A DNA stretch of 64,000 nucleotides from Dictyobacter vulcani (GTDB lineage: Bacteria > Chloroflexota > Ktedonobacteria > Ktedonobacterales > Ktedonobacteraceae). The notes under the pieces were generated by a model, which saw only the letters and a program-made list of their open reading frames with translations, was not told where the DNA came from and searched no databases. The stretch lies in the NCBI RefSeq assembly GCF_008974265.1, contig NZ_BKZW01000001.1, forward strand, positions 4,092,001 to 4,156,000, given 5' to 3'. Below are positions 45,823 through 54,957 of this stretch, piece by piece (position 1 is the first letter of the stretch; every line of letters starts with the position of its first letter). A program made the position numbers and the translations under genes.

Positions 45823-47265
45823 TTACAACTGCGAACTGAGGGCATCGCGTTTGCCCAGGGCCGCGGCCCGCAGGGCGATGTGCAGATAGCTCTCGATATG
45901 CGTGCTGGCAAGATCCCTTGGCCAGCTGATAAATTCTTCACCTGCTGCCTGCACGATTTGCAATGCATGGCCCTGATCAAGCGTGATGTCGTTCATGGCA
46001 GCGACCAGACCGATGCTACCGAAGAGTGCACGTGGATCATGACCTAGCTTCAAATAGCGCTGTGCTGTGGCGAAAGCACCATGCAGATCTTTGTTCTGCA
46101 ACTGGCTCTCCAGCGTCTCTAGCTGGCTGACCGCGATCAGGCCACCGCCGGTACCAGTATGAACGCCAGCCTGTGGCTGGGCGGCGGGAGCAAACTGTGG
46201 GGCCAACTCTTTAAAGAGGCTATTGACATAGGATGCTGCGGTGAAGAGCAGATTGTAGACTTCTTCATCCTGCACCTGGCGGAAGGCATTATGTGCCGCC
46301 GAAGCAAACAATAAGCCATGTCCAGCGCGGATAAACAGTTCCCGATCTTCGTCGCCGATTTGCTGAAGAATGGTAGCTGCGGCCAGCGCGATCACTGAGG
46401 CTACTGCGACTGGCGAGGCTTCGCCTTTGATGAGCACATCATAGACGTTGTCACAGACGTGAGCGGTCTCTGCATCGCTGAGAATAACCTGCTGTAAAGG
46501 CAGGGCGCTGGCATTTTTAGGTGCTGAGAGGCGTGTGCGTACACTGGCAATGCTGTGTTTCGGTTCAGCGATGTAGTCACGCACGACTTTGGCCCAGGCC
46601 GGCTCAGGTTTTTGTGGCTGTAGTGGCAGGTGAGGAGCCAGCCAGTGTAGTATGGTTGGGACCTCGTCACCCCATTCCACCGCATCCAGTAGCTGGAAGC
46701 CACGCACTGTATAGATCAGTGGGTGTCCCCCGTTGCCAAAGGTCGTGGAGACGGATTCGTAGGCACGCACCTGCATGGTTCGATAGTCAGCGCCGGTACT
46801 AAAGAGTCCGAGCAGGATGCGCTCCGCCATTTTGGCGTCGTTCTCCAGCACGGCCTGATTCATAACATAGTTGACGCTTTTGTTCTCATCGAGCAGCTCA
46901 CTCGGGAAGAAGGGTTTGGGCTTCTCATAGGTAGCGTTTTGACCATTGCGAATAGCTGGTGCTGCCGCGATCAGGGCCCGTACGAATAATGGTAGTGCAC
47001 GCATCTGTGATGGTACTTCAGTATCCAATGGGGCTGGTCGGGCGCGCAGAAAGCGAGCCAGCATGGTCGCTGCCGCCAGGGCAATGGTGACATGACCCTC
47101 TGGATCGCCTTTACTGGCGAGTACACCGATACGGCCGATCAAGACATCGGCATTACGTTCTTTTTCTAATAGCGCGCGGGCACTTGAAATAATGCGCGCA
47201 TTGTCTCCGCTGATTACTGCATCAATCAGCGTTGAGAGGTCCACTCTCAGTTCTACTGCAGCCAT
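45823..47265 (-). CDS. Large alpha-helical protein of unknown function
   Basis: This 480-residue soluble protein has Ala/Leu-rich amphipathic helices throughout. The stretch TTFGNGGHPLIYTVRGFQLLDAVEWGDEVP and HWLAPHLPL stand out. No signal peptide, transmembrane segment or catalytic motif is clear. It is first in a run with the next unknown gene (52 nt away) and may be co-regulated with it. I do not assign a function. Confidence 0.75.
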   Translation of the reverse strand: MAAVELRVDLSTLIDAVISGDNARIISSARALLEKERNADVLIGRIGVLASKGDPEGHVTIALAAATMLARFLRARPAPLDTEVPSQMRALPLFVRALIAAAPAIRNGQNATYEKPKPFFPSELLDENKSVNYVMNQAVLENDAKMAERILLGLFSTGADYRTMQVRAYESVSTTFGNGGHPLIYTVRGFQLLDAVEWGDEVPTILHWLAPHLPLQPQKPEPAWAKVVRDYIAEPKHSIASVRTRLSAPKNASALPLQQVILSDAETAHVCDNVYDVLIKGEASPVAVASVIALAAATILQQIGDEDRELFIRAGHGLLFASAAHNAFRQVQDEEVYNLLFTAASYVNSLFKELAPQFAPAAQPQAGVHTGTGGGLIAVSQLETLESQLQNKDLHGAFATAQRYLKLGHDPRALFGSIGLVAAMNDITLDQGHALQIVQAAGEEFISWPRDLASTHIESYLHIALRAAALGKRDALSSQL

Positions 47266-47317
47266 TTATGACTCCTACATATGTAAGTACGTATTTATAA
47301 GAACATGTATAGAAATG

Positions 47318-48097
47318 TTATCCCTCTTTTAATTCACGAATAGCATTTTCTATACGGGGAATTTCTGCATATTCTTCATCGATAAGTTTATAGGCTCGAC
47401 TTAAATAGAGTTCCGCCAATTTCGCGCCGCGCTCATTGGGTGCGGTGGCCGCCTTTGCAATTTCGGATCCACGATATTTATCGGGTAACAGGCGTGCCAG
47501 GCGTTCGATGCGTCGTTGTGTATCCTGGAGCAATGTTTTATCCTGCCCCTCAAGAGCATAGCGAGCCATACCCACAAGTTTGCCAACTTCAGCTAATTTT
47601 TGCCGTTCAGACATAGTTTGCAGCAGGAGTTCCTCGGCATCCAGATTCTCAATCGGGGTTGCTTCCGCAATAGTGTTTTTGGTTGGTTCCTGCGCGAGTT
47701 GACTGGCTTGTGGAATGGTATTGGCATAGAGTTGAGCATATTCCTGGCAGCTGGTAGCCGCCATTTGCATACGCTCGACCTCTTCACTTGAGGTCGAACC
47801 AATATCGCACAGATCGTCACCACGACGGTCTGCCAATGCTTCCAATTGTTCCAGGCTCATTCCTTCTTCAAGCATTGGTGGAATGGGCATACCTGAGATA
47901 CTCTCGGCTCCTTGTAGTTCCTCGGAGGAAATCTGGGCGGCAAAGAGTGGAGGTAGATACTTCGCGATCGACATGGGTATTGGTGGTACGAGACAATAGG
48001 TACTATAGACAACTCGCGAGTTGCTTCTACTTCTTGCTATGAAAATAGCATGCCCTTTAGGGGCTTGTGGATTTCCACGTAAGAATTGTATACCCAT
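47318..48097 (-). CDS. Protein of unknown function
   Basis: The protein has 259 residues. The N-terminal 55 residues (AIFIARSRSNSRVVYSTYCLVPPIPMSIAKYLPPLFA) look like a small beta domain. The rest is helical and acidic (TSSEEVERMQMAATSCQEYAQLY, SERQKLAEVGKLVGMARYALEG). No family is recognised. It sits between the TPR gene and the 480-residue gene on the same strand, suggesting related roles. Confidence 0.7.
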   Translation of the reverse strand: MGIQFLRGNPQAPKGHAIFIARSRSNSRVVYSTYCLVPPIPMSIAKYLPPLFAAQISSEELQGAESISGMPIPPMLEEGMSLEQLEALADRRGDDLCDIGSTSSEEVERMQMAATSCQEYAQLYANTIPQASQLAQEPTKNTIAEATPIENLDAEELLLQTMSERQKLAEVGKLVGMARYALEGQDKTLLQDTQRRIERLARLLPDKYRGSEIAKAATAPNERGAKLAELYLSRAYKLIDEEYAEIPRIENAIRELKEG

Positions 48098-48289
48098 AAC
48101 GAAGTGTCCCTTCAGCTTTCGGGGCAGAGGCGACCGGAGATCGCCTTTGCCTGTTTGTAATAGTTTTTTTCAAGTAGTAGTGTCTACTACTCAAGCTCGT
48201 TTTGAGAAGGAATGGCTTTCCGCGTTTTTTGCCCTTCAATAGGCACGCGGCACGCCTTCTAGTATATCATCGATAGCAATATTTCTGCC

Positions 48290-50528
48290 TTAGAGACTAC
48301 GACGAAGTTGTGCCAGACGTTTAACCAGGTCGGTGTTACGCTGAATCTCTTCGTTGCTGAGCTCTTCGCCCCCAATGGGAATGTCTGCCTCATAGGCCTG
48401 GAGTCGTGCTACGACTTCCTGAGAACCAGCGATGCGCACAAAATTTTCGAGCAGGGAGCGGGCCTGGGCATCATTGTTCTGCCGCAGATCGGTAATGGCG
48501 GTCTGGGCATATTGTTCCGCATACTGGCGCAGGAACATGGACCAGCGCTGAGGCGTACTGATACTTTCCATGACGCGCTCGACCTGCAGGATGGCTTTGC
48601 TTTGCTCGTCGCGGGCACGTTCAAAATCACCGCGCAACAGATAGATAGCTCCGCGTGCGAAGCGGGTATCGGCAACGCCGAGTGGACGTCGCTGCTGGTG
48701 ATAGTGGTGCAACGCCTGCTCAAAATCATTGAGCGCCTGTTCCTGTTCATCTTTTGCGCGATTGGCCAGTCCACGGGTCAGGAATGCGTCCGCCTCGTTG
48801 ACCTGATCATCAGTTTGTCGATAACGGACCAGGGCGGCCTCACAATTTTCCAGCGCCTCATCCCATTGTTGCTGACCGATATGCACCTGGGCCACACAAG
48901 AACAGCTGAACCATCGCCATTGGTATTTTCAATCAGCTGGAACTGGCGTCCGGCTTCATAGAAAGTATTGAGGGCGGTTTCCAGCTCACCTTTGGCTAAC
49001 TGTGCCTGGGCTTTTCCCAGAATGGTTTCGGTTGTCAGGGTTGCTTGCTGGAGCTTCTCTGCTTGCTTGTGGACGTCGTTAAAGAGCGTTTCGGCTTCGT
49101 TGAAGTCCCCTTCCGCCAGACGTAACTGGCCGCGTACCGCAAGGATTTCGGATTGCAGTTGTCGGGATCTCTCATTGTGTTTGCTGTGCTCCTCGGCAGC
49201 CTTGAGCTGATTTTCTGCATCTTTCAGGTCGCCAGCCAGGATAGATAGGCGCGCCAGGCCAATCTCTGCGGCGGTAATAACTGGTATGCCGATAGCTGGA
49301 TCCGTGCGCTCGCCTTGCTCATGAGCGTCATTGAAGATCTTTTTTGCCTGTACCAGTTCACCTTTCTGTTTGTTGACGAGCGCGAGCAGCAGTAAAGCCC
49401 GGCCTTCAACATCTGGATTATCCAGTGCATTCGCTTGTTTGAGTGCATCTTCCAAGGTTTGTCTGGCCCGACTGAGGAAACCACGCTGATATTGGAGACT
49501 GCCCAGACCAACCGTCGTTTCTGCCTGTCCCAGTTTGTATGACACTGCCTGGTAGGTGCGCAGTGAGCGTTCCATAATTGAGTTGGCATAGGAAAGCTGG
49601 CCCCGGCGCAGGTTGACTTCTCCTAACAGGCGACCAGCATTGGCCGTGCCGAGTGCATTGTGTTGATCGCTATAGATCTGCAAAGCGGATTGTGCGGCGA
49701 TCAAGGCTTGATCGATCTGGGATTGGAGGAAGTTGATCTCGCCCAGGCCCAGATTGGCATCAGCCTGGCCTAATTCATATTCGATTAAGCCAGCACGGTT
49801 AAGGGCATCTGCCAGCACATTGCTGGCTTCATCGAGACGTTCCTGTCCGATATAGATCTGGCCCAGTCCAACCTGTGCATCAACGATGCCATAATTATCA
49901 CCGCTTTGCTGGTAAATTTCCAGCGCACGCTTGTAGGCACTTTCGGCTTCGCTAAAATGGCGGCTGAGACGCTGGATATCAGCCAGACTGCGGCTGGCAT
50001 CTGCCTCATTGGTTGTTTCGTTCGCTTCTTTAAAGAGGCGAATCGCATCCTGATAATGTTCCGCTGCATACGTCGTGTTGGCGCGCTGCAACTCAATATG
50101 ACCCAGGGCCAGCTCAACATTGCCCAGGCCTTTCGTATATTGTTGCTTGCGATAGATCTGTTCAGCTTTTTGATAGGCATCCTGTGCCCGATCCAGGTGG
50201 GCCAGCCGTCGCTCTACATGTCCCATTGAGAGAGAAGCTGAGGCGGCGAGCAAGAGGCGATCGGCCTGTTCATAATGTTTAAGTGCACGCTGGTAGCTAT
50301 TGATCGCCGCTTCGAGAGAATTATTCTGTTCTTGAATATCTGCTATCATTGCTCGACAATCGCCAGCTTGTTTAAAATCGCCAATCATGCGAAAACGAAT
50401 CTCGGCGTCCCGAATGCCTCGGTCGCCTGGTCTAACTTGCCATCATTATAGGCAGTAAAGCCAACTTGCAGCCGTTTCTCTGCGAGTTGACGATCTTTTT
50501 CTTTTTTTTCGTTTTCTGATGTCGTCAT
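48290..50528 (-). CDS. Large TPR-repeat protein (two frame breaks)
   Basis: Repaired, this protein has about 746 residues of continuous tetratricopeptide repeats: about 15 to 17 units with A-Y/L-G-A-P type spacing such as ALKHYEQADRLLLAASASLSMGHVERRLAHLDRAQDAYQKAEQIYRKQ. It begins MTTSENEKKEKDRQLAEKRLQVGFTAYNDGKLDQATEAF. Two breaks: near 50409 (adding one base gives FRDAEIRFRMIGDF) and near 48892-48903 (giving AVLCVAQVHIGQQQWDEAL). TPR arrays scaffold protein complexes; the partners are unknown. Confidence 0.8.
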
Positions 50529-50895
50529 AACTTATATATTCCTTAACTCATGTTTTGCTGAGTATAAATCTTGAGGGCTTTGAGTTCTTTTCCATTGTAT
50601 ATTCACTGGCTTTGGAAAGTCAAAGAACTCTTGTGATGATTTTTAGTGGATAGGCTGGGAGAGTGCATACTGTAGCAGGAACAACTAACCAGATATGCTG
50701 CTTGCTCGCTTTTTCGGAATTGCTGAAAAAATACAGACAGGAGTCCTCTGCTAATGGTATAATGGCAGAGTACAGGATAGCCATATGCACATACTTCTGC
50801 GTTGGCCGCTGCTTTCCTTTGCAATATCTGTCCGGGAATATGGCAGCATTTTGACAATAGCTATGTGCTAGTATTTTTGAAAGGCAGCTCTTTTT
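50529..50895. other. Intergenic region before the CNB-domain gene
   Basis: A TATAAT at 50758-50763 is a possible -10 for the gene at 50896; the -35 is weak. No gene is supported. Confidence 0.4.
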
Positions 50896-51324
50896 ATGTA
50901 TGAAGATGCTCTTGCACGTGTAGATCTTTTTTCCGCATTAGATAAAAAGGAACTTCAAGCCCTTGCCAAAAGCTTCCAGGAACGCTCATATACTGCCGGC
51001 TCGACCATTATCGCTCAGGGTGATTCAGGCGTTGGTCTGTATATTGTGACGGCTGGTAATGTGCGTATTACCAGAAGTAAAGATGCTGACCATGGGGATG
51101 AGGATCTGGGCGTCCAGGGACCTGGCAACGTGTTGGGCGAGATGTCGTTGCTGGATGATTTACCCCGCTCAGCTACCGTTACAGCGGTTGATGATGTGAC
51201 GGCTTTGTTGGTGCCCGTCTGGGAGTTCCGCAACTTCTTGCGCAATCATCCTGATGTCGCGTTGAAGTTGCTGGCCGTTTTGAGTCGCCGTTTGCGCAAA
51301 GCGGAAAATCTCCGACCTGAATAA
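50896..51324 (+). CDS. Single cyclic nucleotide-binding domain protein
   Basis: The protein has 142 residues and consists of a single CNB domain. The phosphate-binding cassette is recognisable (GEMSLLDDLPRSATVTAVDDVT), with the ligand Arg in LPRSATV. No DNA-binding or kinase domain is attached. It may be a stand-alone cAMP/c-di-GMP sensor or a regulatory subunit. Confidence 0.85.
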   Translation: MYEDALARVDLFSALDKKELQALAKSFQERSYTAGSTIIAQGDSGVGLYIVTAGNVRITRSKDADHGDEDLGVQGPGNVLGEMSLLDDLPRSATVTAVDDVTALLVPVWEFRNFLRNHPDVALKLLAVLSRRLRKAENLRPE

Positions 51325-51458
51325 GCCTGGTCTGTCTGGCTCTGACCGCTAAAGGGTCGTCAAGCTGAAAAAAGGCAAAAGCGTATTCCACACAGGGAAG
51401 ATCCATCGGGTACTCCTGTCTGGAATACATTTTTTATGTGGTCAGCAGACACCATGGG

Positions 51459-51980
51459 CTAAAAATCGTCTGCCTGATAGATTTCAGCTTCGGTGCTTAC
51501 TGCCATGTGATCAGGTGGAGGGGAGTCGGGTTTCTCTCGATTCAGCAGTTTTTGCATCTCCTCGAACATGGTTTCTACATCTCCGAAACTGCGGTAGACG
51601 CTGGCAAAACGGATATACGCGATTTTATCCATTTGCCGTAAATGTTCCATGACGAGTTCTCCAATGACGTCGCTGGGAATCTCTTGTTTGCCAAAGCGAT
51701 AAAGTTCCTGCTCGATCTCTTCAACTGCTTTTTCAACTTCCCCTGCCGGGAGTGGACGCTTTTCACAGGCTTTGCGAATGCCCACATACAGCTTTTGTCG
51801 GTCGAAGGCCTCGCGGCGCTGATCCTGTTTAATCACCATCAGGTGAAATTTTTCGACCCGTTCATAGGTGCTAAAGCGACCTTTGCACTGCTCGCATTCG
51901 CGACGCCGGTGAATTGCGTCTCCAATATCCCGCGAGTCTTTCACCCGAGACTCGGCTCCTCCACAAAAAGGACATTTCAT
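51459..51980 (-). CDS. nrdR: Transcriptional repressor NrdR
   Basis: NrdR represses ribonucleotide reductase genes in response to (d)ATP. The protein has 173 residues. The N-terminal zinc ribbon is CPFCG ... RRRECEQCKGRFSTYER. The ATP-cone follows (VIKQDQRREAFDRQKLYVGIRKACEKRPL). The 25-residue C-terminal tail is longer than usual. No nrd gene is nearby. Confidence 0.95.
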   Translation of the reverse strand: MKCPFCGGAESRVKDSRDIGDAIHRRRECEQCKGRFSTYERVEKFHLMVIKQDQRREAFDRQKLYVGIRKACEKRPLPAGEVEKAVEEIEQELYRFGKQEIPSDVIGELVMEHLRQMDKIAYIRFASVYRSFGDVETMFEEMQKLLNREKPDSPPPDHMAVSTEAEIYQADDF

Positions 51981-52062
51981 TTTGAGTTGTTAAATCCTTG
52001 CTCTGAATGTCGTGTAGCACTATTCTATCACAACTACCATCATTCAGGCGGTCTTTACCTTG

Positions 52063-52335
52063 CTACATCAGAGCCGGGGCGGCAGACGCTTTGCTGTATT
52101 CTGCCGTTTTTGCTACGGTCGATTTCTGCTTTTTTTCGGTTGGATTGCCTTGCTTGCAGCCCGCTGGCCTGACTTTGCCAATATACCCAGAGCGTAAACG
52201 TGATCCCTGGCGCCAGTAAGCATACCAGTAGGGACCATGCCCTTGCCCGGTACGGCAGGTGCTACATGATGGTTTTCCACACTTACGAAATTGTAACTGG
52301 TAAGTAATATGCTGATCACTTGGTATAACTGCCAT
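52063..52335 (-). CDS. Small DUF6788-like protein
   Basis: The protein has 90 residues. The conserved core QLQFRKCGKPSCSTCRTGQGHGPYWYAYWRQGSRLRSGYIGK has three Cys and the HGPYWYAYW box common to this family of small proteins, often near mobile elements. Function unknown. The basic C-terminal 35 residues are low complexity. Confidence 0.75.
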   Translation of the reverse strand: MAVIPSDQHITYQLQFRKCGKPSCSTCRTGQGHGPYWYAYWRQGSRLRSGYIGKVRPAGCKQGNPTEKKQKSTVAKTAEYSKASAAPALM

Positions 52336-52702
52336 AAATCACGTACCCCTTCCACAAATCTAATACATATAACTGTGACCGTTAACCCTGCTTATATAAT
52401 ACCATCATTGTATGAACATTTTATGAATTTTTTGCAGCAAAACATGAAACAATGTTAATTTTTTGTCAGTGTTTATGCATGCAAATGTATTTTTATATAA
52501 CACATTCTTCATAGAAAGAAAAAGGCAGTTCGTTGTGTGCCAGACTAGAGCAGAATTGGTACGTGTTGCTGCTGATCAGCGCACATCTGAACGCACCGAC
52601 GTTTGTGGAATAGTGATATAATAATGTGTACCCATTTTTTCAGCGATGAGTCATCTGTTTTGTTCGTTACATCGTGTTGTTGGATTGGAAAGAGAGCGAA
52701 CT
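52336..52702. other. Upstream region of hpf
   Basis: AT-rich, with a TATAAT at 52617-52622 as a likely -10 of hpf. No gene is supported. Confidence 0.45.
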
Positions 52703-53314
52703 ATGCAAGTGATTATCAAAAGCAGACAGATGCAGGTTACACCACAGTTGCGCCAACGGATTGAGCGTAAGACTCAGCGACTTTCACGCTGGCTCAATGA
52801 CGATTCGCGCGTAGAAGTAACTGTATCAGAAGAACAGACCCGTAGTGCCAATGACCGCTATTCGGTACAACTGGCACTGGCTGGAAATGCCCATGCTATT
52901 CGCAGTGAGGTGAGCGCCTTAAGCGCAAGCGCGGCCCTTGATCTGGTACTTGATAAAGTAATTGCTCAGCTTGGAAAACAGAAAGATCGGCTGACCACGC
53001 GCCGCCAGCATGTTACACCTATCAAAATCCTATCTTTGTCACGTCTTGGTGAACTTTCATCTGTGGATGAATACGAAGACACCGAGGCGGTGTCGTCCTC
53101 AGTCAGTGAGGAACATAACGAAGAGATCTGGTCCAGGGTGTTGGAAATTCGCCGTCTGCCAACGAAGCCAATGACCGATAACGAGGTGATTGAGCAGATG
53201 GAACAAACAGGCAACGCATTCTATCCATTTTTCAATGAAGAAACCAACAGTGTAAACGTCATGTATAAGCTGGAAAATGGTGGGTATGGATTGCTGGTTC
53301 CAGCACAAGGATAA
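52703..53314 (+). CDS. hpf: Long-form ribosome hibernation promoting factor
   Basis: The protein has 203 residues. The N-terminal S30AE domain (MQVIIKSRQMQVTPQLRQRIERKTQRLSRW) binds the 30S mRNA channel. A linker (about 100-150) leads to the C-terminal dimerisation domain (TDNEVIEQMEQTGNAFYPFFNEETNSVNVMYKLENGGYGLLVP). Long HPF makes 100S ribosome dimers in stationary phase. ATG 52703 follows GAAAGAGAG. Confidence 0.92.
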   Translation: MQVIIKSRQMQVTPQLRQRIERKTQRLSRWLNDDSRVEVTVSEEQTRSANDRYSVQLALAGNAHAIRSEVSALSASAALDLVLDKVIAQLGKQKDRLTTRRQHVTPIKILSLSRLGELSSVDEYEDTEAVSSSVSEEHNEEIWSRVLEIRRLPTKPMTDNEVIEQMEQTGNAFYPFFNEETNSVNVMYKLENGGYGLLVPAQG

Positions 53315-53352
53315 GAGAGATTGACTCGCCGGTCGCTGAAAATGGAGAAAAA

Positions 53353-53393
53353 AAGTAAAGCCCCCGTCTTCTAAAGAGGCGGGGGCTTTACTT
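53353..53393. terminator. Bidirectional terminator, IS605-hairpin-like
   Basis: A 14-bp stem (53353-53366 with 53380-53393) has a CTAAAG loop. It separates hpf from the convergent zinc-finger gene and overlaps the latter's stop. Its core resembles the hairpins at 10112 and 11535. Confidence 0.8.
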
Positions 53394-54033
53394 ATGCTGT
53401 GATGGTGATTTCAAATTCCCACGGCTGTGGGGGTGGCGTTTCAAATTGTCCGAGCGGATCAACTGCACGAATGGTTAATGTACGAGCTTCAGTTGAAGGC
53501 AATGGCCGGAAGCGTGCGGTTCCCTGATAAACAGCATTGTTGGGACCACTGGCCAGATCAGGTCGAGATAGAATCATGCCACCTCGATCTCCTGTCCATT
53601 GGATACCGGTATTGTCCTTGACGAAAAAGATGATGCGTGGCACAAAGGCAAAGCCGGCGGTAAAAGGTGGTCGTATCCACAGATATTGTAGTTCAAAGAA
53701 ATCCTGATAATACTGGATCTGATGTAAGATTAAGGTCATGCCTTGCTGTTTTTGCTCTAACTCTACAGTGATTGTGCGCACAGGAGTACGTGTGCTCGTA
53801 CTTTCGCTGCGGTCCTGGTTGAGTGGCGTTGGGGCCGCGACCACTACAGGTGGTCGGGACGCCAGTTCCAGGGCCTGCGGCGAAAAAGGTGCAGGATCAC
53901 GGAGAATATCATTGCATAACTGTAAACAGTCATCACAGATGTATGCTGCTCCCGGGCCCGCGATCATGCGTCGTACATCTGAAGAATAGCGACCACAAAA
54001 TGAGCAGCGAGCCATCGACCGATCTAAACTCAT
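53392..54033 (-). CDS. ClpX-type zinc finger fused to a beta-rich domain
   Basis: The protein has 213 residues. Residues 1-45 are a ClpX-type C4 zinc finger: C10, C13, C33 and C36 in [20 protein letters not shown]...[10 protein letters not shown]. There is no AAA+ domain. A Pro/Ser/Thr linker (about 50-85) leads to a beta-sandwich-like region ([17 protein letters not shown] ... FEITITA) with two [28 protein letters not shown] strands. In ClpX this finger binds substrates and dimerises. An adaptor role is inference. It follows gatD by 30 nt on the same strand. Confidence 0.75.
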   Translation of the reverse strand: MSLDRSMARCSFCGRYSSDVRRMIAGPGAAYICDDCLQLCNDILRDPAPFSPQALELASRPPVVVAAPTPLNQDRSESTSTRTPVRTITVELEQKQQGMTLILHQIQYYQDFFELQYLWIRPPFTAGFAFVPRIIFFVKDNTGIQWTGDRGGMILSRPDLASGPNNAVYQGTARFRPLPSTEARTLTIRAVDPLGQFETPPPQPWEFEITITA

Positions 54034-54063
54034 AGCATATTCCCCATCAGTTAAACCAACGTA

Positions 54064-54957
54064 TCAGCTTTTGTGGGTGCGCAGGATGGTCGCAGCCTCA
54101 CTATACAATCCTAGACGTTCAAGCATAGAGGCATGTGCCTCCCATTCTAATGAATCTTCTAATGGCGTAAGTAATGGCGATACAGTTGTTTTTTGTAATT
54201 CTAACACAGTTGCACCAATCTCTGCAGCTTTATTGGTATGATTCCCGTTGAACAGGTCGTTCTCGGTGATGGCTCGATCTCCATATTTGCGTTGCAGAGC
54301 TAGCTCGATTAAGTGGTCTGCGAAATGTGGATTTTTGGGGAGCAGGGAACCATGCAGATAGGTTCCATAGGCATGACGGTAGATAGCGCCCTCAGTCTGG
54401 TCCTCCGCATTGTTGCCATTGCCTTTCAGGACCTTACCCAGTGGTTTGGCTGTTCCTAAATAGGTACGGCCGCCATGGTTTTCAAAGCCAACCAGTGTCT
54501 GCCCATTCCAACTGATGGCCACGTTGCCAATACAACGTGGAACTTTTGTGCCTTTGTGCTCTGTCCAGGCGTCAAAGACGCCCAGGCCGCGCATGTCTGG
54601 ACCTTCGGCTGGTCGATAGTAATGGGCTAATAACTGATAGCCGCCACAGACGGCGAGGACTGGCATATCATCTTCAATGGCTGCCCACAGGCCGATCCCT
54701 TTCATCTCATGCAGGTCATCGGCGACCGGGGCCTGTTCTTTGTCTTGTCCACCGCCAATAAAGAGCATATCATATTCATCGGGTGCCAGGGCATCTCCAA
54801 CGCCTAAACCTACTACGCGGAGCTCAATGCCTCGTAGCTGACAGCGCCGACGCAGGGTCAGGATGTTCCCTCTATCGCCGTAGAGGTTTAATTGATCTGG
54901 ATAAAGGTGGCCCAGGGTAAGTGTGAGCGGTTGCTGGGTCGTGTTGGGCGACATCAT
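54064..54957 (-). CDS. gatD: Lipid II isoglutaminyl synthase glutaminase subunit
   Basis: GatD supplies ammonia from glutamine to MurT for amidation of the D-Glu of peptidoglycan. The protein has 297 residues. Class I amidotransferase features: LFIGGGQDKEQAPV, VLAVCGGYQLLAHYY (catalytic Cys) and YRHAYGTYLHGSLLPKNP (catalytic His). The C-terminal 60 residues are an extension. It starts directly after the murT stop, so the two are one unit. Confidence 0.92.
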   Translation of the reverse strand: MMSPNTTQQPLTLTLGHLYPDQLNLYGDRGNILTLRRRCQLRGIELRVVGLGVGDALAPDEYDMLFIGGGQDKEQAPVADDLHEMKGIGLWAAIEDDMPVLAVCGGYQLLAHYYRPAEGPDMRGLGVFDAWTEHKGTKVPRCIGNVAISWNGQTLVGFENHGGRTYLGTAKPLGKVLKGNGNNAEDQTEGAIYRHAYGTYLHGSLLPKNPHFADHLIELALQRKYGDRAITENDLFNGNHTNKAAEIGATVLELQKTTVSPLLTPLEDSLEWEAHASMLERLGLYSEAATILRTHKS

